Positions 59,182-64,000 of a DNA stretch of 64,000 nt are shown here, piece by piece. The notes under the pieces are model-generated. The model was not told where the DNA came from. It did no database searches and worked only from the letters and a program-made list of their open reading frames with translations. The stretch covers positions 434,001 through 498,000 of the forward strand of contig NZ_JAUSBV010000005.1 in assembly GCF_030651915.1 (NCBI RefSeq), in the 5' to 3' direction. How positions within the stretch are numbered: position 1 is the stretch's first letter; every line of letters starts with the position of its first letter. The DNA is from Parvibaculum sp. Lineage in GTDB: Bacteria; Pseudomonadota; Alphaproteobacteria; Parvibaculales; Parvibaculaceae. Made by a program: the position numbers and the translations under genes.

Positions 59182-60051
59182 TTAATGGGGCGCATCACCG
59201 GCAATGGTGGTGCGATACATCAACCGGCGGTGGCCGTCATAACCGCCTTCCGCAAAATGCTGCACACAGCGGTTGTCCCACATCAGCAACATGTCGGGCT
59301 GCCAGGGATGACGGTAGAGAAATTCGTCACTGACCGAATGCGCACAAAGCTCACGCAGCAGCGCGTCGCCCTCCTCTTTCGGCAGACCGTCGATCCCGAT
59401 TGTGTAGACTTGGTTGACGAAGAGTGCCTTGCGACCCGTTTCGGGATGGATACGAACGACCGGATGGGTCCGCGTTTTTCTGGCATCGTCGGATGGAACA
59501 ATTGTCATCGAACGCGCCTTGCCCTCATTGGCGTAGAAGCCTTCCTTCGAATAGGGCAGAACCGCGCTGTGGATTCCACGCAGACCGGCAATGCGTTTCT
59601 TCGTTTGCTCGGGCAGCGCGTCATAGGCCCGGTAGCCGTCGGCGAAGAGCGTCCGCCCGCCGACCGGCGGCACGATTTTCGACAACAGCAATGTCGCAGC
59701 CGGCGGCGCCTCCTGGAAGGAATAGTCGGAATGCCAGCCGGCGCCGAAATTCGACGATCGCTCGTCCGGCTCGCGGCGCAGTTCCAGCACGTTGGGGTGG
59801 CCGTCGACCGGCTTGATGAAATCGGTGCGGCCCCAGGCGCCAAAGGCCAGCGTGAAGCACTCGAGCTCGTCGAGGGAAAGCGGCTGGTCCGGAAAGAAGA
59901 CCACCTGATGATCGAGCCAGGCCCGACGGATGTCGGCAACGGTCGCCGCGTCGAGCGGCCGCCTCAGATCGGCGCCCGTGATTTCGGCGCCAAACCCGCC
60001 GGCATTCGGCCGGACATGGATGTTTCCCTTTTTCACCGCAGCTTGCGACAT
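59182..60051 (-). CDS. TauD/TfdA family 2-oxoglutarate-dependent dioxygenase (second)
   Basis: A 289-residue dioxygenase. The iron ligands are His107, Asp109 (AGWHSDYSF) and His265 (NRCVQHFAEGGYDGHRR), with Arg residues for 2-oxoglutarate after it. It lies 61 bases downstream of the third dioxygenase on the same strand, so they form a pair likely under the same promoter. It differs clearly from the first and third, so its substrate is likely different. Confidence 0.9.
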   Translation of the reverse strand: MSQAAVKKGNIHVRPNAGGFGAEITGADLRRPLDAATVADIRRAWLDHQVVFFPDQPLSLDELECFTLAFGAWGRTDFIKPVDGHPNVLELRREPDERSSNFGAGWHSDYSFQEAPPAATLLLSKIVPPVGGRTLFADGYRAYDALPEQTKKRIAGLRGIHSAVLPYSKEGFYANEGKARSMTIVPSDDARKTRTHPVVRIHPETGRKALFVNQVYTIGIDGLPKEEGDALLRELCAHSVSDEFLYRHPWQPDMLLMWDNRCVQHFAEGGYDGHRRLMYRTTIAGDAPH

Positions 60052-60112
60052 GCTTACCTCCCATGGCCCTGTTTGGCGGGCGTTGGAAGGGAGCTTGCCA
60101 CATCATGCGCCG

Positions 60113-60952
60113 TCAGCCCAGCGGCCCACCGGCAATCGTGATGCGGTGCATCAGGCGCCTTTCGCCATGATAGTCGTTGACGGCGAAGTGCCAGGTTGCG
60201 CGGTTGTCCCAGAAGGCGACCGAACCGTCATGCCATTCGAAGCGGCAGGTGAATTCGGGCCGCGCCGCATGGGCATAGAGGTAGTCGAGCAGCGCCTTGC
60301 TCTCGAATCCGTTCCAGCCTTCGAAATGGGTGGTGAAGGCAGGATTGACGTAAAGCGCTTTCCGGCCGCTCAGGGGGTGGGTGATGACGACGGGATGGAC
60401 CGCCTCGCCGACCAGGCTCTCGCCCTTGAAGCGGCTGGCCTGATCGCTCGACTTGTAGGCGCCGCCGGCGCCGAAGACATGCGCATTGGAGTGAACGGCC
60501 TTCAGGTTCGCGAGCGTTTCCTTGAGCCCCGGCGACAGCGCCTCATAGGCCTTGTACATATCGGCGAAGAGCGTATCGCCGCCCGCATCGGGAAGTTCGC
60601 GCGCGACGAGGATCGAACCCATCGCCGGCTCCCGGTCGTAGGAATGATCGGTGTGCCAGCCACCGCCGACATTGACGAACTGGTCCTTTTCCTTCCGCAC
60701 CTCGGCGATCTCGGGAAATTTGCCGTTGGCGGGGAAGAACTTGTTGATGTCGATGTCGCCCCAGCGCCGCGCGAAGGCGATGTGTTCTTCCGGCGTCAGC
60801 TTCTGGTCGCGGAAGAAGATCACGCCATAGTCGCGATAGGCGGCGCGGATCGCTTCCATGTCGCTGTTGGTCGGATTGGCGAGGTCGACGCCCAGCACTT
60901 CCGCGCCGCAGCCGGGTGTGAGCTTCCTGACGGTTGCCGTTGCAAGGTCCAT
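60113..60952 (-). CDS. TauD/TfdA family 2-oxoglutarate-dependent dioxygenase (third)
   Basis: A 279-residue dioxygenase. The iron ligands are His100, Asp102 (GGWHTDHSY) and His255 (NRATWHFAVNDYHGERR). It is the first gene of the dioxygenase pair and is divergent from a Crp/Fnr regulator across a perfect palindrome, so it is probably controlled by that regulator. Its substrate is unknown. Confidence 0.9.
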   Translation of the reverse strand: MDLATATVRKLTPGCGAEVLGVDLANPTNSDMEAIRAAYRDYGVIFFRDQKLTPEEHIAFARRWGDIDINKFFPANGKFPEIAEVRKEKDQFVNVGGGWHTDHSYDREPAMGSILVARELPDAGGDTLFADMYKAYEALSPGLKETLANLKAVHSNAHVFGAGGAYKSSDQASRFKGESLVGEAVHPVVITHPLSGRKALYVNPAFTTHFEGWNGFESKALLDYLYAHAARPEFTCRFEWHDGSVAFWDNRATWHFAVNDYHGERRLMHRITIAGGPLG

Positions 60953-61008
60953 GATTTTCCTCCCGATGGGTTTTCCTGCCCTTGAGGATAGGCGGCGGCG
61001 CGCGCTAG

Positions 61009-61028
61009 ATTGTTACCAGAGTAACAAT
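61009..61028. promoter_or_regulatory. Perfect 20-bp palindrome between dioxygenase and Crp/Fnr genes
   Basis: ATTGTTAC-CAGA-GTAACAAT is an 8-4-8 perfect inverted repeat, of the spacing bound by Crp/Fnr dimers. It lies 11 bases before the regulator's ATG and 57 bases before the dioxygenase start, so it can control both. Confidence 0.65.
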
Positions 61029-61039
61029 TCAGAGAAATC

Positions 61040-61741
61040 ATGCGCCCATCCCCCGAGCGGAAGCGGATTGCCGAGACGTTCAGCCGCAATGGCTGGTTTT
61101 CGCGCTGCCCGGCCCGGCTGCGCGAGGCGCTGGTGGCCCATGCGCAGGTCTCAGCAGTCGAGGCAGGCCGCTGGATCTACGACACGGGCGACGAGGCGCA
61201 TGGTCTTTACGGTGTTCTCTCGGGCTCGGTGACGACCCATGTCGTGCTCGACAATGGCGAAAGCGTCCCGATCAGCATTTCGGGGCCGGGCACGGTGTTC
61301 GGCTATGCGGCGCAGGTGCTGGGCGGCAAGCGCGTGACGACGGCCATTGCGCGGGAGCGCGCCGAGACCATCTTCATTCCGCAACATGCGCTGGCCGCCA
61401 TCGTGCGCGACATGCCGGAGCTCTGGCTGCATTTCGCCGAACTCGCAACCGAGCAGCTTGTCTGGGCGGCACGCGCCTATGCCGAACGCCTGCGGCTCTC
61501 GCCGCCGGCCCAGATTGCCAGCCGGCTTTACCTCTATTCCTTCCCCTGGGGCGGTGGCGGCCCAGCGACGCTGCCGATCCGCCAGGACGAGCTTGCGGAA
61601 CTGACCGGCTTTTCACGCAAGACCGTCAATCTCGTTCTGCGGGATTTTGCCCGGCGTGGGCTTGTCAAAACCGGCTATCGCAGCATTTCGGTGCTCGACC
61701 CGGACGGCTTGCAGCGTGTCGCGCGAGAAGACGCGCCATGA
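61040..61741 (+). CDS. Crp/Fnr family transcriptional regulator
   Basis: A 233-residue protein with a cyclic-nucleotide-binding-like beta-barrel (GRWIYDTGDEAHGLYGVLSG, ISGPGTVFGYAAQVLGGK) and a C-terminal winged helix (IRQDELAELTGFSRKTVNLV). The Fnr N-terminal cysteine cluster and the Crp cAMP-binding RxS motif are not evident, so the ligand is unknown. A perfect palindrome lies just before its start, suggesting autoregulation and control of the divergent dioxygenase. Confidence 0.88.
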   Translation: MRPSPERKRIAETFSRNGWFSRCPARLREALVAHAQVSAVEAGRWIYDTGDEAHGLYGVLSGSVTTHVVLDNGESVPISISGPGTVFGYAAQVLGGKRVTTAIARERAETIFIPQHALAAIVRDMPELWLHFAELATEQLVWAARAYAERLRLSPPAQIASRLYLYSFPWGGGGPATLPIRQDELAELTGFSRKTVNLVLRDFARRGLVKTGYRSISVLDPDGLQRVAREDAP

Positions 61742-61769
61742 AAAAGCCCGCGCCGTTTCCAGCGCGGGC
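61741..61769 (-). terminator. Terminator of the nitronate monooxygenase gene
   Basis: GCCCGCGC (61746-61753) pairs with GCGCGGGC (61762-61769). On the minus strand it is followed by five T, opposite 61745-61741. It is placed just after the end of the convergent Crp/Fnr gene. Confidence 0.75.
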
Positions 61770-61790
61770 CCGTTCGAACATTCGTAACGC

Positions 61791-62834
<1,044 letters not shown>

Positions 62835-63014
62835 TCAATTCTCTTTATGCGGCTGTTTTAGCAGAAGGAACGGGGCTTTTGCACATGTGGAATCCGCCAC
62901 CGGCAATTGCCGCAGCGTCGCCCACACGTCGTGGGGCATGGACCCAAGTTCTTGAAATGAACTGAAAACCGGCGCAGTCTGCCGCTGCAGGATCGGACAA
63001 CGGATTGTTCAGCC

Positions 63015-63917
63015 ATGAACAACGACGCCAATTGGGACGCCTACCGCATTTTTCTGGCGGTCGTCGACACGCAGAGCCTTTCGGGCGCCGGACGGCGGCT
63101 GAAGCTCAGCCATGCGACGGTCGGGCGCCACATTGCGACGCTCGAGAAACGGCTTGGCACCAAGCTCTTCGTGCGCGAGCCGAGCGGCTATGCGCTGACC
63201 GGCGCCGGCGAGCGGTTGCGCGCCGAAGTCGAGCCGATGTCGCTGGCCGCCGAGCGGGCGCTCCACGCAGCGACCGGCGCCGACGGCCAGGCGCAGGGCC
63301 TGGTGCGCGTCGCCATTCCGCACAGCCTCGCCTCCTACTGGTTCATGCCCTATCTCGACGAATTCGCGACGCGCCATCCCGGCATCGAAATCGAAATTGC
63401 CAATGAAGTGACGCAGGTTTCAGTCAAGCGGCGCGACGCCGATGTCGTTATCCGGCCATATGGGCCGGGGCGCGAAAACGTCGTCGGACGCAAGATCGGC
63501 CGCATCGGCGTCGGCTTCTATGCGTCGCGCTCCTATGCCGAACGTTTCGGCCTGCCGTCGAAGCGCGAAGAATGGAAGGAACACCGGATTGTGGGGTTTG
63601 GCGGCAGGGCGGCCGAGGTCGAGCTTGCCGACTGGCTCGCCCATGTGACGCAGGGCGCGCGCGTGGCGCTGCGCTGCTTTTCCGACGCCGATCTCGTGCA
63701 GGCCGTGCGCGCCGGCATCGGCATTTCGACGCTGGTCTGCCTCACCGGCGACCACTACGCCGACCTTGTGCGCATCGCGCCGCAGAAACTCGCCAACGGC
63801 ACCGAGATGTGGCTGCTCGCCCATCCCGATCTGCGCGACACAGCGCCGGTGCGCGCCGTCATCGATTTCATCGGCGAGAAGGCCAAGGTCGACCGCGACC
63901 GGCTGGCCGGACGCTGA
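63015..63917 (+). CDS. LysR family transcriptional regulator
   Basis: A 300-residue protein. The winged helix is WDAYRIFLAVVDTQSLSGAG, then KLSHATVGRHIATLEKRLGT, and the effector domain contains VRVAIPHSLASYWFMPYLDE. It is divergent from the nitronate monooxygenase gene with a 225-base gap, the typical layout of LysR-controlled genes. ATG 63015 gives the family length. The coinducer is unknown. Confidence 0.9.
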   Translation: MNNDANWDAYRIFLAVVDTQSLSGAGRRLKLSHATVGRHIATLEKRLGTKLFVREPSGYALTGAGERLRAEVEPMSLAAERALHAATGADGQAQGLVRVAIPHSLASYWFMPYLDEFATRHPGIEIEIANEVTQVSVKRRDADVVIRPYGPGRENVVGRKIGRIGVGFYASRSYAERFGLPSKREEWKEHRIVGFGGRAAEVELADWLAHVTQGARVALRCFSDADLVQAVRAGIGISTLVCLTGDHYADLVRIAPQKLANGTEMWLLAHPDLRDTAPVRAVIDFIGEKAKVDRDRLAGR

Positions 63918-64000
63918 ACGAAGACGCACACCCCGCTCTTCATTCGTGAACATCCCAAAGGCCGTGATCCGGTCCATATTGATTGCCACACCATCACCCG

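Overview
The window is GC-rich chromosomal DNA from an alphaproteobacterium. The family content points there: DUF1491, DUF2336, DUF5330, DUF6456, a Ros/MucR regulator, a phasin and a sulfite/nitrite reductase-DUF934 pair. The mix of fatty-acid genes, several TauD-type dioxygenases and a nitronate monooxygenase would suit a Hyphomicrobiales-type organism such as Parvibaculum, but that placement is an inference. I see no rRNA, tRNA, CRISPR array or intact insertion sequence. The left end cuts a gene, and the right end lies just past a LysR gene.

0-19.3 kb is mostly housekeeping and conserved-hypothetical content. It holds the end of a siroheme reductase with DUF934, a phasin, an amino-acid dehydrogenase divergent from a class III aminotransferase, and a TetR/nitroreductase-like operon with an apparently leaderless promoter. 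Release factor 3 (TTG start) follows, then lipoproteins, SufE, a stand-alone DnaA domain IV-like protein coupled to DUF6456, a PAS protein, MucR, an esterase, a toxin-antitoxin-like pair, DUF2336 and a saccharopine-dehydrogenase-like protein.

19.3-32.4 kb is the most unusual part. It is a surface-structure island built from repeated modules: a Rap1a/Tai-like secreted protein (one intact copy, two remnants), the 5' region of an autotransporter gene (one intact, one remnant) and spore-coat-U type pilins (two intact, one internally deleted remnant). Around these modules lie a four-gene archaic (Csu-like) chaperone-usher pilus operon, the intact autotransporter and a split PAS/chemotaxis receptor pair. 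A two-gene cassette (SAF-domain oxidoreductase plus GT61-like glycosyltransferase, about 2.33 kb) sits exactly at a point where the second copy of the flanking sequence is continuous. This indicates insertion or excision through a 4-bp CGCG junction.

32.4-48 kb is metabolic. Two divergent citrate-synthase-family genes, one with an N-terminal DNA-binding helix-turn-helix, share a region with three inverted repeats. Next come two related MFS transporters, an ArsR/VOC/SRPBCC/YceI operon with a matching operator, crotonase and acyl-CoA synthetase genes, an OmpA-like protein whose Shine-Dalgarno lies inside a perfect hairpin, MaoC, MsrB and an oligopeptidase B-like peptidase.

48-64 kb carries a DUF1214/DUF1254 pair and three TauD/TfdA dioxygenases, each oriented on the minus strand. 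One dioxygenase is divergent from modABC-iclR, and the same TTCCG-N5-CGGAA palindrome lies in front of both this locus and iclR. Another is divergent from a Crp/Fnr regulator, with a perfect 20-bp palindrome between them. The rest is a GH5 glycosidase, two class C beta-lactamase-like hydrolases, a DMT transporter, a nitronate monooxygenase and a LysR regulator.
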